The translations under genes and the position numbers were made by a program. The notes under the pieces are model-generated. The model made no database searches. It had not been told where the DNA came from and was given only the letters and a program-made list of their open reading frames with translations. From positions 62,001-126,000 of the forward strand of contig NZ_JABSOD010000003.1 in assembly GCF_013283795.1 (NCBI RefSeq): 64,000 nucleotides of DNA. Reading direction: 5' to 3'. Shown piece by piece: positions 27,732 to 37,676 of the stretch. This DNA is from Rheinheimera lutimaris. GTDB lineage: Bacteria > Pseudomonadota > Gammaproteobacteria > Enterobacterales > Alteromonadaceae. Position 1 is the first letter of the stretch. Each line of letters opens with the position of its first letter.

Positions 27732-28433
27732 ATGATAGAGATAGGATCGACAGACTTTTTACTGAAAGTACCGAGTCTCCCCGAGGACGAATTTGAATTG
27801 TATTCTTCAAAGCTATTTGATCAATGGGAAGCGAGCCTTGAAAAATACCTTTCTCTAACAGACTATGCCATTTCTCTCGAAATCGAAGAAGGTTCGATTA
27901 GCGGAAGGGCCAAAATTGCGGCGGTAGCCGGCGCGATATATATGGGGGTGGCTAACTACGGTGGATTCATATCAGGCTTGCAAATAATACGTAGTCAGAT
28001 CTCCTATGTGAATAACATCTTAGTTGAAACTGCTAAACAACCATTCAACTGTAGTAGAAAGAACGTAACTCTCAGAAATAGAGGTGGGGCGCTGTCACGA
28101 CTACAGTCCCTGTTTCATAAGGTACAAAATGGCACTTTAACAGCAGCTGAAGCAACGCAGCTTGCTATGGAAATATTCGGAGAGAAAGCTGGGAATATCC
28201 CTGGCTTGGTTGAAGATTTGAGGAGGGAATTCGAAAAAGCGCCAAAACATCCAGAACAACTTAGTTTAATCGAAGGCGATAATGATGGGTGTGAAGCAGA
28301 TATCGAGCCATCTACTGAAAAACTGCCAAGAAAAAGAGATCCACAACCGGTTCCAGTTTCGCAGCAATTTAGAATCGAAATATGGCGAGAGTCAAAACAG
28401 GGCATAAAACGTGTCAAAGTTACCAAGAAATAA
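27732..28433 (+). CDS. Hypothetical protein in AT-rich island
   Basis: A 233-residue protein that I do not recognise. Residues about 58-85 form one hydrophobic helix (AAVAGAIYMGVANYGGFISG); the rest is charged, with a basic C-terminus (IKRVKVTKK) and a Pro/Lys-rich linker (EKLPRKRDPQPVPVSQQ). Codon use is much more A/T-rich than in the flanking chromosome, which suggests recent transfer. An attC-like sequence follows its stop within ten bases, so it may be an integron-type cassette gene. Confidence 0.7.
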   Translation: MIEIGSTDFLLKVPSLPEDEFELYSSKLFDQWEASLEKYLSLTDYAISLEIEEGSISGRAKIAAVAGAIYMGVANYGGFISGLQIIRSQISYVNNILVETAKQPFNCSRKNVTLRNRGGALSRLQSLFHKVQNGTLTAAEATQLAMEIFGEKAGNIPGLVEDLRREFEKAPKHPEQLSLIEGDNDGCEADIEPSTEKLPRKRDPQPVPVSQQFRIEIWRESKQGIKRVKVTKK

Positions 28434-28442
28434 ATCTGGGAG

Positions 28443-28499
28443 CCCTAACAAAATAAATCAATTCGCAGCTAACGCTCGCCGCGGTTTACAGCGTTATAA
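28443..28499 (+). other. attC-like recombination site (short, island)
   Basis: Starts CCCTAAC (28443-28449) and ends GCGTTATAA (28491-28499), the outward AAC...GTT core arrangement of integron attC sites, in a 57-base span typical of short attC. The arms pair only in part (TAAA and CG segments). It begins 10 bases after one gene and ends 18 bases before the next. Confidence 0.45.
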
Positions 28500-28517
28500 A
28501 TCTAAACCGGAGAGTCT

Positions 28518-30107
28518 ATGGAAGTAGAAAGAATAGCAAAAGAACTTCAAAGGCTGTCCAAACTGGTAAACCTTGGAAGTTTTGATCGAGCTTTAGCAGA
28601 CGTTGAGGCAGTCTATAAAAAGGTTAACGAAAGTGATGAAAGAAAGGCCGTGTATTTCAGGATACTTTCCAATATTGCGAGCATATTTATAGATATTGGC
28701 CACATGAAGCCGTGCATTAAATCAACACAGACTGGTTTGAGTATTCTTAATGATCACAAAGATGAAATAATCGAACAAATTGGAAGTGACTCTTATTTTT
28801 ACAATTTGGGGAACGCTAAATCAAACTTGGTATGTGAAAAAAACCCATTTAAGCACAACTTTTCAACAATAGAGCAACTCGTTGAAGTAAAAACTGATTT
28901 TTGGAAATCGATTAAATTTAGCGGTGATTCATTAAGCAGCGAAGTCCATCCAGCTTATATTGTTAATCTAGGCAACTCACTAAAGCAGCAATTTCGTATA
29001 GCTGAAGCTTTGGATTGCTACGATAGAGTTAACTCACTTAATATTGACATCCCTCAGTCTTGGATAAATCGATCAGAAACCCTGATGATACTTAATCAGG
29101 TTTCTAATACATATTCGATTCAGATGTTGGAACAGATTAAAGATGGGTACGAGAATGTATTATCTTCTAAGGAGATTCCTGCTTCTTGGCTTGAATATTA
29201 TAGGCAAAAAGCTGCGCTTCATCAGAATAAAATACGAGAAGTGCGCGAAGAGGCTAATATCGAGATTGACCTACATGACTCTGAGAAAACCAAATCTGAA
29301 TATAATGAGTTAAGTGAATACAGAAAATTTTGTTTGGACAACAACCTCAGCTTGTCAGAACATGGTTTGTACTGCGCTTGCGCAGGCAGCTCAAGAGACA
29401 ACTTAACCATACCAACATTAGGTGGTGTAGTCGGCGATTTTGTTATTCCAATGGAAATGGTACTTAACCGTTTAAAGTCCGAGTTTTCATTTGCACGGCA
29501 TTTATATTTCGACTATCTGACCACTGAACAAGACCATGAACTACTCCACGATTCATGTTTTTCTGAGTTGTTTAATGACGAGTTACTTGGGATAGATGTT
29601 GAAAAGCTCAGAACGGCCTTTCGATCATGCTTTGGCATATTAGATAAAATAGGTATTGCTATATGCGAACTGCTAGATCTGTATCCCCCTAACGGAAAAA
29701 TCTACTTTCAAAGCTTTTGGCAACTCGACAAAGAAAATCGTAGAGAAAAATTTAATAACCTTAAAAGCCCTGGACTCCTAGCTTTGTATAGCATAGCAAC
29801 AGACTTGAATGATAAAAAAGGTGGCGAATGGTCATTTCTCAAGCAACTGAGAAATGACTTGGAGCATGAGTTTGTTGTGGTTCACAAAACAGAAAACCCT
29901 AGCGATATATACAGATCATATGATTTCATCAAAAACATTGTTTTCATCAAAGAGGATGACTTCCTTGAGCATCTTGAACGTATTTTGCAGTTAACTAGGT
30001 CTGCAATATTTTCATTCGTCTTTGCTGTACGCGATAAAGCGTTAAATGAAAAGAAAGATAACAGCATCTACCTTCCAAACAACATTTTCCGAAAGGACTA
30101 TAAATGA
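28518..30107 (+). CDS. HEPN-domain protein (LA2681-like)
   Basis: A 529-residue protein. The N-terminal 250 residues look like TPR-type helical repeats (ILSNIASIFIDIGHMKPCI, NPFKHNF, IAEALDCYDRVNSLN). The C-terminal part matches the LA2681-like HEPN group; RNDLEHEF (about residue 444) supplies the Rx4H motif of HEPN ribonucleases. HEPN proteins often cleave RNA in abortive infection or toxin systems. A cytoplasmic RNase role is therefore inferred. A/T-rich codon use sets it apart from the chromosome. A degenerate attC-like sequence follows. Confidence 0.72.
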   Translation: MEVERIAKELQRLSKLVNLGSFDRALADVEAVYKKVNESDERKAVYFRILSNIASIFIDIGHMKPCIKSTQTGLSILNDHKDEIIEQIGSDSYFYNLGNAKSNLVCEKNPFKHNFSTIEQLVEVKTDFWKSIKFSGDSLSSEVHPAYIVNLGNSLKQQFRIAEALDCYDRVNSLNIDIPQSWINRSETLMILNQVSNTYSIQMLEQIKDGYENVLSSKEIPASWLEYYRQKAALHQNKIREVREEANIEIDLHDSEKTKSEYNELSEYRKFCLDNNLSLSEHGLYCACAGSSRDNLTIPTLGGVVGDFVIPMEMVLNRLKSEFSFARHLYFDYLTTEQDHELLHDSCFSELFNDELLGIDVEKLRTAFRSCFGILDKIGIAICELLDLYPPNGKIYFQSFWQLDKENRREKFNNLKSPGLLALYSIATDLNDKKGGEWSFLKQLRNDLEHEFVVVHKTENPSDIYRSYDFIKNIVFIKEDDFLEHLERILQLTRSAIFSFVFAVRDKALNEKKDNSIYLPNNIFRKDYK

Positions 30108-30109
30108 TG

Positions 30110-30190
30110 TTAGAAATTTATAGCAGCTCGCTGCAGTCAAAAAGAGGCGCCTCAGAACTACAAACTCTCTGCACAGCGCGGCGTTAGAAT
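30110..30190 (+). other. Degenerate attC-like site (island)
   Basis: Ends in GCGCGGCGTTAGAA, a good right-hand attC core. The left arm (GCAGCTCGCTGCAG) pairs in part with the right arm (CTGCACAGCGCGGC) around the central AGGCGCCT. The left core, which should read YAAC, is not intact. It lies between the HEPN gene and the DUF3885-like gene. Confidence 0.35.
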
Positions 30191-30195
30191 AAATC

Positions 30196-30765
30196 ATGAT
30201 TGAAGAAATTGATAAATTTTGGAAAGAATACTTACATGACTTCGAGCCCCTCGCCCATGAATTAAAACTCGCATTTAAGGATAGATGGGTGCGATTTCAC
30301 TCACTTCCAGAGTCAAAGCGATATCCAGAAAGCGAACTCGAGTATAAAGAAATATTTAGTCGCTATGACACTGTGCTGCTGGAGCTCGGCGGGACGAGTA
30401 GCAGGATGTTTGTAGTGTTACCTGAATATTCAGAAAACAATACTGCTCTGCATCCCGCTGACGGGCTTCGTAGTTTATTTCCTCATTCAGAATATTGGCG
30501 CACTATAGATAAATTGGAAGAGTGTGGTGTCTATTGGCATTTACATGTAACTGAAATTCAGATTCCTAATGAAAAACTAAATGCATTATTTCGCTTGGTA
30601 GCAAATGATGAAGTTAGAAATATATTAGTTGTTCTACCAGAGGTTCGGAGTGTATTTCATCCATACGATGGTGGTGCAGATATAATTGCTTCTTCAGAAG
30701 AAGCTAAAGAGGAATTGAAAAACAAGTATAAAGCTTGGCTTTCAAAGCATCCTAGGGGCTATTAA
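30196..30765 (+). CDS. DUF3885-like protein
   Basis: A 189-residue cytoplasmic protein. KDRWVRFHSLPESKRYPES near the start and the C-terminal YDGGADII and WLSKHPRGY match the pattern I recall for DUF3885, a family of unknown function sometimes seen in toxin or immunity loci. Its A/T-rich codons fit the rest of the island. The site just upstream ends in GTTAGAA, as expected for a cassette boundary. Confidence 0.68.
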   Translation: MIEEIDKFWKEYLHDFEPLAHELKLAFKDRWVRFHSLPESKRYPESELEYKEIFSRYDTVLLELGGTSSRMFVVLPEYSENNTALHPADGLRSLFPHSEYWRTIDKLEECGVYWHLHVTEIQIPNEKLNALFRLVANDEVRNILVVLPEVRSVFHPYDGGADIIASSEEAKEELKNKYKAWLSKHPRGY

Positions 30766-30823
30766 TTTAAGAAATTATTAGGGCCAAAAAATCAAATAGC
30801 GGCAATTAGTTATATGGCATCAG

Positions 30824-31342
30824 TTACTGCAACCCTGCTTTTACTAAACCGATAAACTCCGCTTTGCTCATACCATTGGCGTAAACTGTCAAAATGTATT
30901 CGGTTGTATGGTGTTTTACTACATACGCCAGACAACGCTGTGCTTTGCATAAGCTATACAGTGTTGCGCCCTGCAGCTGTTCGGTGCTGACATCTGACAA
31001 ATCGAAGCTGTAGTTAATCTCGTCTGCTGTATTGCTAAACAGCTGCGCGTTTTGTGCGCTTAATCCGCTCACCGTTTTGATTTTCAGCACATATTGCGGA
31101 TACAGCTGCATATCAAAGTCGGCCGGTAGCTGCTCAGACTCAGCCGACAGCACTTTGCCGGAAAACAACTGACCGGACGCTGTCTTAACAGACAGTTCAT
31201 CAGCTGCAAACACCGTAGCACCGGCAAATACCTGCGGTGGCAGAGCAATTTTAAAATCAGCACTAAAAGACAATGTTGTATCAGCCTGCGTGGTACAAGC
31301 TATTAAGGTGCCTGACAGCATAAACGCGGATAGTTTTTTCAT
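30824..31342 (-). CDS. Putative lipoprotein, function unknown
   Basis: A 172-residue protein starting MKKLSAFMLSGTLIACTTQ; LIAC is a plausible lipobox, so it is probably membrane-anchored. The mature part is a mixed beta/alpha domain with two cysteines close together (SLCKAQRCLAYVV). Upstream in-frame starts add a non-signal extension and are rejected. No family was recognised. Confidence 0.65.
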   Translation of the reverse strand: MKKLSAFMLSGTLIACTTQADTTLSFSADFKIALPPQVFAGATVFAADELSVKTASGQLFSGKVLSAESEQLPADFDMQLYPQYVLKIKTVSGLSAQNAQLFSNTADEINYSFDLSDVSTEQLQGATLYSLCKAQRCLAYVVKHHTTEYILTVYANGMSKAEFIGLVKAGLQ

Positions 31343-31507
31343 ACACAATTCTCTGCTGCAAAGGATAGCGATGATAACCATTTATTAACTATTAGTCCGC
31401 AATAAATAACCATTTGGGCCTGCAGCAAATGCGGATCCGGTATTGAAATACCTACCAAAAGCATGCAGAGTTGTGAACAGATAACAATGCGTACAGGGAA
31501 AATGACA

Positions 31508-31744
31508 ATGGACAGTATTTATATTGATAATGTAGCGGTAACACCGGCGTCGCTGCGGATATACGAAGAGCTGATAGACATTGCATTACCGCATGCTGAG
31601 GAAAGCACGGTATTTCCGAAAAAGGCCAACACACTAAGCTATGCCTTTGCCAAAGACGGCATTGCCATGGGTTACTACAAGATATTGTCAGCCAAGCCGT
31701 CTGGCGTATCGGGGCTGACATTGTTTACCTTGCATAAGCAGTAA
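31508..31744 (+). CDS. Small hypothetical protein upstream of GNAT
   Basis: A 78-residue ORF from the ATG at 31508 (GGGAAAA upstream) ending three bases before the GNAT start. Contents: MDSIYIDNVAVTPASLRIYEE and a C-terminal strand-rich end (SGLTLFTLHKQ). The tight spacing suggests a two-gene operon. The frame is open back to 31463. Function unknown. Confidence 0.5.
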   Translation: MDSIYIDNVAVTPASLRIYEELIDIALPHAEESTVFPKKANTLSYAFAKDGIAMGYYKILSAKPSGVSGLTLFTLHKQ

Positions 31745-31747
31745 CCT

Positions 31748-32200
31748 TTGGTACATTCTGCCCCCTCGCCTGAACAGCCGATAGCTGATTACCTTATTAG
31801 CGAGCAGCCGCCAACTGCAGATGAGTATATTGCCCTGCGCAGTAAAATTGGCTGGGACAACGTTGCGCATAAAGTTGCACAAGACAGCCTGAACCATTCG
31901 TTGTTTAACACAACAGTGCGGCTTGATGGCAAACTAATAGGCATGGCGCGCGTTGTTGGTGATGGCTTTATGTATTTTTATATTCAGGACGTCATTGTAG
32001 ACCCTGCCTATCAGGGCCTTGGTATCGGCCATATGCTGATGGCCAGAGTAGAGACGTACTTAGCCGGCGCTTGCACAGCCGGTGCTACCGTTGGCCTGCT
32101 GGCAGCCAAAGGCAAAGAGACGTTTTACCGCCGCTACGGCTTTGCAGAGCGGGACGGCACAGAACTTGGTAAAGGCATGTGCCGCTTTGTACGCGCATAA
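31748..32200 (+). CDS. GNAT-family N-acetyltransferase
   Basis: A 150-residue acetyltransferase. Motif A is clear: DVIVDPAYQGLGIGHMLM (about residues 79-96) with the Q/R-x-x-G-x-G/A acetyl-CoA loop; a C-terminal FYRRYGFAERDG gives motif B. It transfers acetyl from acetyl-CoA to an amine. The start is TTG at 31748, three bases after the preceding small gene stop, implying translational coupling. Substrate unknown. Confidence 0.85.
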   Translation: MVHSAPSPEQPIADYLISEQPPTADEYIALRSKIGWDNVAHKVAQDSLNHSLFNTTVRLDGKLIGMARVVGDGFMYFYIQDVIVDPAYQGLGIGHMLMARVETYLAGACTAGATVGLLAAKGKETFYRRYGFAERDGTELGKGMCRFVRA

Positions 32201-32302
32201 CACCAGAGACATAAAGCATCCCGCCCTTTTTACTCCTTGAGAAGAATAACGAAGGGTTCATTTATCTATCCTGACACCATATTCTTAAAGAACTGGCAGG
32301 CC

Positions 32303-34195
32303 TTACAGTTTAAAACGTCCTACTTCCTGCTGGAGTGACGCGGCAAGGCTTGCCAGTGCCTGAGCCTGTGCTTTGGATGTTTGAGCTTCTGTAGAGAGAT
32401 TTTCTGATACCATGCGAATAGACTCAGTGTTACGGTTAATTTCACTGGTAACCGATGTCTGTTCTTCAGCAGCGGTAGCTATTTGAATGGCCATACCCGA
32501 AATTTCCTGGATTGCCTGACTGATTTTGACCAAACTCTCACTGGCAGAATGGGCATCGCTAACACTGGTTTCTGCCATCTGATGGCTTTGTGTCATAGAC
32601 TTGACAGCTTTAGCTGCGGTTTGTTGCAAGGCTTCAATCATGCCTTGAATTTCCTGCGTTGATGAATGAGTGCGCTGCGACAACACACGCACTTCATCAG
32701 CAACCACGGCAAAACCCCGTCCTTGTTCACCAGCACGCGCAGCTTCAATTGCTGCGTTTAACGCTAATAAATTAGTTTGCTCAGCAATACCACTTATAGT
32801 GGATAAAATACTGTTAATTTGCTGCGAGTGAGCATTTAGTTCGCCAATAATGTTACTGGCTGTTTCTACCTCTTGAGCCAGCTCGCGGATTGATGTCTGG
32901 CTTTTTGACACTTGATGTTTACCATGCTCAGATAAAGCGACAGCATCTTGTGCTGTTTGGGCTGTATGATCGGCATTACCGGCAATTTCCCCGGTAGCTG
33001 CAGCCATTTCAGTAACAGCAGTAGCCACCATAGTAACTTCATCTTGTTGCACTTCAATACTTTGGCTGGTTTGCATGGCTGAATCGCTACTGCTTTTTGC
33101 CTGACGTTCCAACTGACCGGCTATATCACGCATGCGTGAGATCATGCCGTGTAAACGCGAAACGAAGCGATTAAAACCGGAAGCCAACATGCCAATTTCA
33201 TCATACTGACTGGCTGTTTTAATGCTGACTGTCAGGTCACCTTCCCCTTCTGCAATGTTATTCAGTGCCTGAGCAACGCGCTCCAAATCCCTGAATTGCA
33301 GTTTAAAAATGGCAATAAGAATAATGCCGAATAAGATGATCAGGCCAGCACCGGCTGCAGACATGATCCACGCTAAGCCTGTGGATTGCGCCATAATTTC
33401 CTGCTTGCCCATAACGAAAATTAATGCCCAATCGGTGTTTGGAATGGCAGTGGTGTAAACCAATTTGGTGGTGCCGTTCAACGTGTGCTCTGTCAGAGCA
33501 GCAGTGCCTATAGTTTGTGCTAACCAAGACAACGTAAAGCTACTGTCTATATCGGTAATCTGCTTTTCATTCAGTGCTTTGTCAGGGTGGCTGATAATCA
33601 AGCCACTTTTTTGCACCATGATGCCATAACCATTGCCCGGTACTCTCAGTTTTAAAACGGCATCAGTTAATTGTTCAATAGTTAAGTTAGCAGCGACCAC
33701 GCCATAAAGTTGGCCTGCAATCGTAACCGGTTCCGCTATGGTAACAACTTGTTTTTTTAACGATGAACTAATATAAGGTGCCGTGATAGCAATAGTGCCA
33801 GCTGCTTTTGCGTCCAAATACCAGGGGCGGGTGCGGGGATCAAGCTTAGCGTTATCCAGTGCAGCATCTTGGTACATCATCACCCCGGCTTCGCTGCCAA
33901 AAAACGTAGAGCCAAACCCGGCTGCGTTCTGAGTTTGCAGCAAGTGAAGCCTGACATCCACTTGCGGATCTGCCTCAATGACCGACTTCAGGCTGGTAAT
34001 ATTGCGTTTTTTGTCTTCCATCCATTGACCCACGCCGCCAGCAAAAGTGATTGCCAACTGGTCTATTTTCTCTTGCGTATCGATCAATGCGTGATGACGA
34101 ATAAAATAGCTGGTAAGGCTTACCAAAGTTATGACGGTGATCAGAACAGCACCCAGGCTGCTAAACAACAGACGCATTTTTAACGTTGAGTGCAT
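32303..34195 (-). CDS. Methyl-accepting chemotaxis protein (Cache-type)
   Basis: A 630-residue transmembrane chemoreceptor. TM1 (residues about 8-28) leads into a periplasmic dCache-type sensory domain ([32 protein letters not shown]). TM2 is near residue 275, then a HAMP domain and a long helical signalling rod with the conserved tip [20 protein letters not shown] and [15 protein letters not shown]. It signals through CheW/CheA to the flagella. The ligand is probably an amino or organic acid, as for most dCache receptors. Confidence 0.95.
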   Translation of the reverse strand: MHSTLKMRLLFSSLGAVLITVITLVSLTSYFIRHHALIDTQEKIDQLAITFAGGVGQWMEDKKRNITSLKSVIEADPQVDVRLHLLQTQNAAGFGSTFFGSEAGVMMYQDAALDNAKLDPRTRPWYLDAKAAGTIAITAPYISSSLKKQVVTIAEPVTIAGQLYGVVAANLTIEQLTDAVLKLRVPGNGYGIMVQKSGLIISHPDKALNEKQITDIDSSFTLSWLAQTIGTAALTEHTLNGTTKLVYTTAIPNTDWALIFVMGKQEIMAQSTGLAWIMSAAGAGLIILFGIILIAIFKLQFRDLERVAQALNNIAEGEGDLTVSIKTASQYDEIGMLASGFNRFVSRLHGMISRMRDIAGQLERQAKSSSDSAMQTSQSIEVQQDEVTMVATAVTEMAAATGEIAGNADHTAQTAQDAVALSEHGKHQVSKSQTSIRELAQEVETASNIIGELNAHSQQINSILSTISGIAEQTNLLALNAAIEAARAGEQGRGFAVVADEVRVLSQRTHSSTQEIQGMIEALQQTAAKAVKSMTQSHQMAETSVSDAHSASESLVKISQAIQEISGMAIQIATAAEEQTSVTSEINRNTESIRMVSENLSTEAQTSKAQAQALASLAASLQQEVGRFKL

Positions 34196-34334
34196 CGCGA
34201 TTTCCTTGTGCTACAGGCTTGGCCCATATCGGATAGTATTGATACTAAAAGTATATAACTATTAAGCAAAAGCCAAGCGAAGCGCTAAAAATACTTAAAC
34301 CATAGCACCTTCAAAAACTTCCGGAAGAACTGCA

Positions 34335-35135
34335 TTAATCACCGGCCGGCTGTGTTTTCACATGGCGCATAATATTTAAAAAGGTATCTGTCCAGTAAAT
34401 GTCGCGGTTAGCGGCCAGATAGGCCAGCAGCTCTGCGTGCGCCTGTGCCGACACCGTTAAGTGATCACCGCCGATACCATGAAAGGTAAAATTCACCATA
34501 GTACCGTGCTGCGCGGCTTTTTTTACCAGCGCAATAAGCTCAGCGCCGCTGCTGCCAACCGGTGCTATTACCTCAACTGCATGCACATTCAGCTTTGCCA
34601 TATCAGTAATGATCGGCCCCGTTTTGGCCTTTATCGCCACAAAATCGCCGTATATCAGCGGTAAATAAGGCTGACCACCCGCTAACTCGTCGCCGCAGGG
34701 CGCGGTAAAAGTACGTTCGGTTTGGCCATCGATGGCAAATAACATACTGTTGGCCAGCCGGATTTGTTGTACCAGTTGTACTGCGCTGATGTTATCCAAA
34801 TTATTTTCTGCGCTAACCCAGTCGCGGCCGGGTTTAGAGGCTGAGCACTGATGAAACAAGGTGTGGTTACCCAGCTCGTGGCCTTGCGCCGCAGCCGCGC
34901 GCCAGTCGCTTAAGCGCGCGGTCAACAACGGCGTGGATAACTGCAGGTAAAAACTGGCTTTAAAGCCGTGCGCATTGAGCGCCGGGATTGCCACATCCAG
35001 CTGCGATGCCAGCGTATCGTCATAGGCCAAGCTGACCGCCGCTTTAGCGCCATTTGGCCAGTGAAAAGGCTTAGCCGCCACAGCGTTCGCCGCTGCCAGC
35101 CATAAACACAACACCAGACAATACATTTTTTGCAT
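34335..35135 (-). CDS. Secreted polysaccharide deacetylase (CE4-like)
   Basis: A 266-residue exported protein. The NodB-type motifs are present: AVSLAYDDTLASQ gives the metal/base Asp pair, GNHTLFHQC gives the HxxxH zinc ligands, and VNFTFHGIGGDH near residue 225 supplies the later His. It removes acetyl from a polysaccharide or peptidoglycan. The ATG at 35135 with GAGG upstream starts the signal peptide MQKMYCLVLCLWLAAANAVA; a start four codons earlier is less likely. Confidence 0.87.
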   Translation of the reverse strand: MQKMYCLVLCLWLAAANAVAAKPFHWPNGAKAAVSLAYDDTLASQLDVAIPALNAHGFKASFYLQLSTPLLTARLSDWRAAAAQGHELGNHTLFHQCSASKPGRDWVSAENNLDNISAVQLVQQIRLANSMLFAIDGQTERTFTAPCGDELAGGQPYLPLIYGDFVAIKAKTGPIITDMAKLNVHAVEVIAPVGSSGAELIALVKKAAQHGTMVNFTFHGIGGDHLTVSAQAHAELLAYLAANRDIYWTDTFLNIMRHVKTQPAGD

Positions 35136-35315
35136 ATTCAACCTCATTCGCCGCCAAAGGCAACCTTAACGTATTGGCCGCTGCAGTGCCAGGTGCGCAG
35201 CATTCTCACCAGCCGCTAACCACTATCTGCCCGCAGTAAGTTACTGTAAATTCCTTTAAACAACGCTATGCTAAAGCCCGTTAATAATAACGGGCTTGTT
35301 CTGTAAGGATTTAAT

Positions 35316-35714
35316 ATGACAACTGCTTTATACGCCGCCCTGCTCGGGCTGTTTTATATTGCGCTGAGCTTTAAAGTTATAGCGAAACGCCGGCAGTTTC
35401 AGGTTGGCATTGGCTGTAATGGCGAAATGGCACTGGAACGGGCTGTGCGGGTGCATGGTAATTTTGCTGAATACGTGCCGTTTGCCCTGCTGTTAATGTT
35501 TATGGCGGAATACAGCGGCCTGGCGCCGGTGTACCTGCATAGTTTGGGTATTGTGCTGGTGCTGGGCCGGTTAAGCCATGCCTGGGGCGTGCGCCAGCTC
35601 AAAGAACCGCTGAAGTTTCGCGTCTGCGGTATGTTACTGACATTCGGCGTTATATTGCTGTCGGCACTGGCCATTATAGTGCTGTATTTTATGCGCCACT
35701 TTTTTGCCGGCTAA
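35316..35714 (+). CDS. MAPEG-family membrane protein
   Basis: A 132-residue protein with four membrane helices and the MAPEG signature RAVRVHGNFAEYVPFALLLM around residues 43-62. Family members include eicosanoid and glutathione enzymes; bacterial ones are mostly uncharacterised. The substrate is not known. Confidence 0.9.
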   Translation: MTTALYAALLGLFYIALSFKVIAKRRQFQVGIGCNGEMALERAVRVHGNFAEYVPFALLLMFMAEYSGLAPVYLHSLGIVLVLGRLSHAWGVRQLKEPLKFRVCGMLLTFGVILLSALAIIVLYFMRHFFAG

Positions 35715-35788
35715 GCGCCACAATTATTTTCCGGCCCGGCCCCCCTGCAGCTATTTCTATGCGCCGTTAACTAAGGTATAACGGCGCA

Positions 35789-36640
35789 ATGAAAATACCG
35801 AAACGTATTCAGCCGCTGGTCGACGAAGGCCTGGTGGATGAAGTGATCCGCCCGCTGATGAGCGGCAAAGAAGCCTCTGTGTATATCGTCCGTTGCGGCG
35901 AGGATATCCGCTGCGCCAAAGTGTATAAAGACGCCGACAAGCGCAGCTTTAAACAAGCCGTGCTGTATCAGGAAGGCCGTAAAGTACGCAGCTCGCGCCG
36001 CACCCGGGCGATGGAAAAAGGCTCGAAGTTCGGCCGCAAGCAACAGGAAGAAAGCTGGCAAAATGCCGAAGTAGATGCCCTGTTTAAGCTGGCCAAGGCC
36101 GGCGTGCGTGTGCCTGAGCCTTATGGCTGCTATGACGGCGTATTACTGATGGAATTGGTGTGTGACGACGAAGGCCTGGTAGCACCGCGCTTAGCCGATG
36201 TCGCCATGGATGCCGACTTAGCCATCAGTGACCACGCTACCATGCTGCACTACATTGTCATCATGTTGTGCGAAGGCCTGGTGCACGGCGATTTGTCAGA
36301 ATTTAACGTATTGGTAGATGACCATGGCCCGGTAGTGATAGACCTGCCGCAAGCGGTTGATGCCGCAGCCAATAACAACGCCAAATGGATGTTTGTGCGC
36401 GATGTAAACAATATGCGCGACTATTATGGCCAGTATGCCCCGGAATTGCTCAGCACTAACTACGCCGAAGAAATTTGGGCGCTGTATGAAGCCGGCGACC
36501 TGCACCCGGAAGTGGAACTAAGCGGTGAATTTATCGCCGACACCAGCGAAACTGATGTTGATGCGGTATTAGAACAAATAAAAGCGGCTTTTGCCGAGGC
36601 GGAAGAGCGTAAAGCGCGGGCACAGGAACAAGACGATTAG
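35789..36640 (+). CDS. RIO1-family serine kinase
   Basis: A 283-residue bacterial RIO kinase. SGKEASVYIVRCG gives the phosphate-binding loop, CAKVYKDAD the ATP lysine, EGLVHGDLSEFNVLV the catalytic loop with HGDLSxFN, and VVIDLPQAV the metal-binding Asp. The acidic C-terminal tail (FAEAEERKARAQEQDD) is usual. These kinases autophosphorylate and in Pseudomonas are linked to stress. The neighbouring 268-residue gene could be a partner but nothing shows this. Confidence 0.92.
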   Translation: MKIPKRIQPLVDEGLVDEVIRPLMSGKEASVYIVRCGEDIRCAKVYKDADKRSFKQAVLYQEGRKVRSSRRTRAMEKGSKFGRKQQEESWQNAEVDALFKLAKAGVRVPEPYGCYDGVLLMELVCDDEGLVAPRLADVAMDADLAISDHATMLHYIVIMLCEGLVHGDLSEFNVLVDDHGPVVIDLPQAVDAAANNNAKWMFVRDVNNMRDYYGQYAPELLSTNYAEEIWALYEAGDLHPEVELSGEFIADTSETDVDAVLEQIKAAFAEAEERKARAQEQDD

Positions 36641-36731
36641 TAGCCGCCACAGTTAACTCGGCAATAAAGCAGTTGCCTGCCGGGGTATTTATGTTTAGCT
36701 TAACTAACCTTTTTCGCCGCAGGACTATCTT

Positions 36732-37538
36732 GTGCAGCAGGCCCGCTTGCTTACCGACCAACGGTTAATATCCACCGCAGATTACCTGAACGCCGCAGAA
36801 CATTACCGCGGTTTATTACTCTGCCCGCTGTGTGGTGAGAAAGCCTGGTTTATCAAAGCAGTTAACAACGACAGTCTGAACCGTGCCGCTTGCTTTGGCG
36901 CGCATCATCAGCAAGGTTGCGAAGCGGCTACCATACGGCTTAGCACAGCTGACGAGACAACCCCGGCTACAGATAACAACAACAGCCTGCGCGAACCGGC
37001 GGCGCGCTATGCGCCGGCAGGCTTATGGCAAAGTATCAAGGCACCGCAACTGGGTGGCGCAGACGGTTTTGAGGTAAACAGCGCCCTGCGCCAGTTACTC
37101 AGCCACTTGTGCCGCAACGCCGCTTTTGCTGCTCAGGGCCAAAAACTGCAGTTGCTGGCCGCTTCCGGCCGCGAGCTGATAGCCGGCAAGCTGGCCGACT
37201 ATGTGGTGCATATTGATGATATCGGCGATAAGCATTTAGAGGCGTTGTATATTTTTTGGGGCCGGATCAATAACGTAAACGAGCGCGAATTTGACAACCC
37301 GGATGAAGACGAACTCTGGCTGAATATCGGCGACTACCGCAAAGAACCGGGCATTTTCATCGACGCCGACTTACGCCGCAGCCTGGTTAAACGTTTTAAC
37401 CTTACCGATCTTGATGCCCTTTGCGGCGCAGACGTTATTCTGCTGGGCCATGCCGGCAAATCGGCGCACGGCAAATTTACCCTGCATATTGCCATGAGCA
37501 AATATATTGCCTTTCGCCGTTATGGCATAAGCAATTAG
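36732..37538 (+). CDS. Hypothetical zinc-ribbon-like protein
   Basis: A 268-residue protein. GTG at 36732 is preceded by AGGA at seven bases. It has an N-terminal CPLCGEKAWFI zinc-ribbon half, CFGAHHQQGC as a likely second Cys/His cluster, then an alpha/beta C-terminal domain. The layout resembles zinc-finger-plus-nuclease proteins related to the competence-protein CoiA-like group, but no catalytic motif is clear. Function unknown. Confidence 0.65.
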   Translation: MQQARLLTDQRLISTADYLNAAEHYRGLLLCPLCGEKAWFIKAVNNDSLNRAACFGAHHQQGCEAATIRLSTADETTPATDNNNSLREPAARYAPAGLWQSIKAPQLGGADGFEVNSALRQLLSHLCRNAAFAAQGQKLQLLAASGRELIAGKLADYVVHIDDIGDKHLEALYIFWGRINNVNEREFDNPDEDELWLNIGDYRKEPGIFIDADLRRSLVKRFNLTDLDALCGADVILLGHAGKSAHGKFTLHIAMSKYIAFRRYGISN

Positions 37539-37676
37539 TCATTTTCGCTACTAAGTGGCGAAAACTCTTGCTGCCCGACAAGCCAACACAATATAAACTG
37601 ATATATTTCAATAGGTTAATTTTGGCAAAGCTTTTGCAAAACCTTTACCAAGCTAACTATAAAAAAGGACATCACC

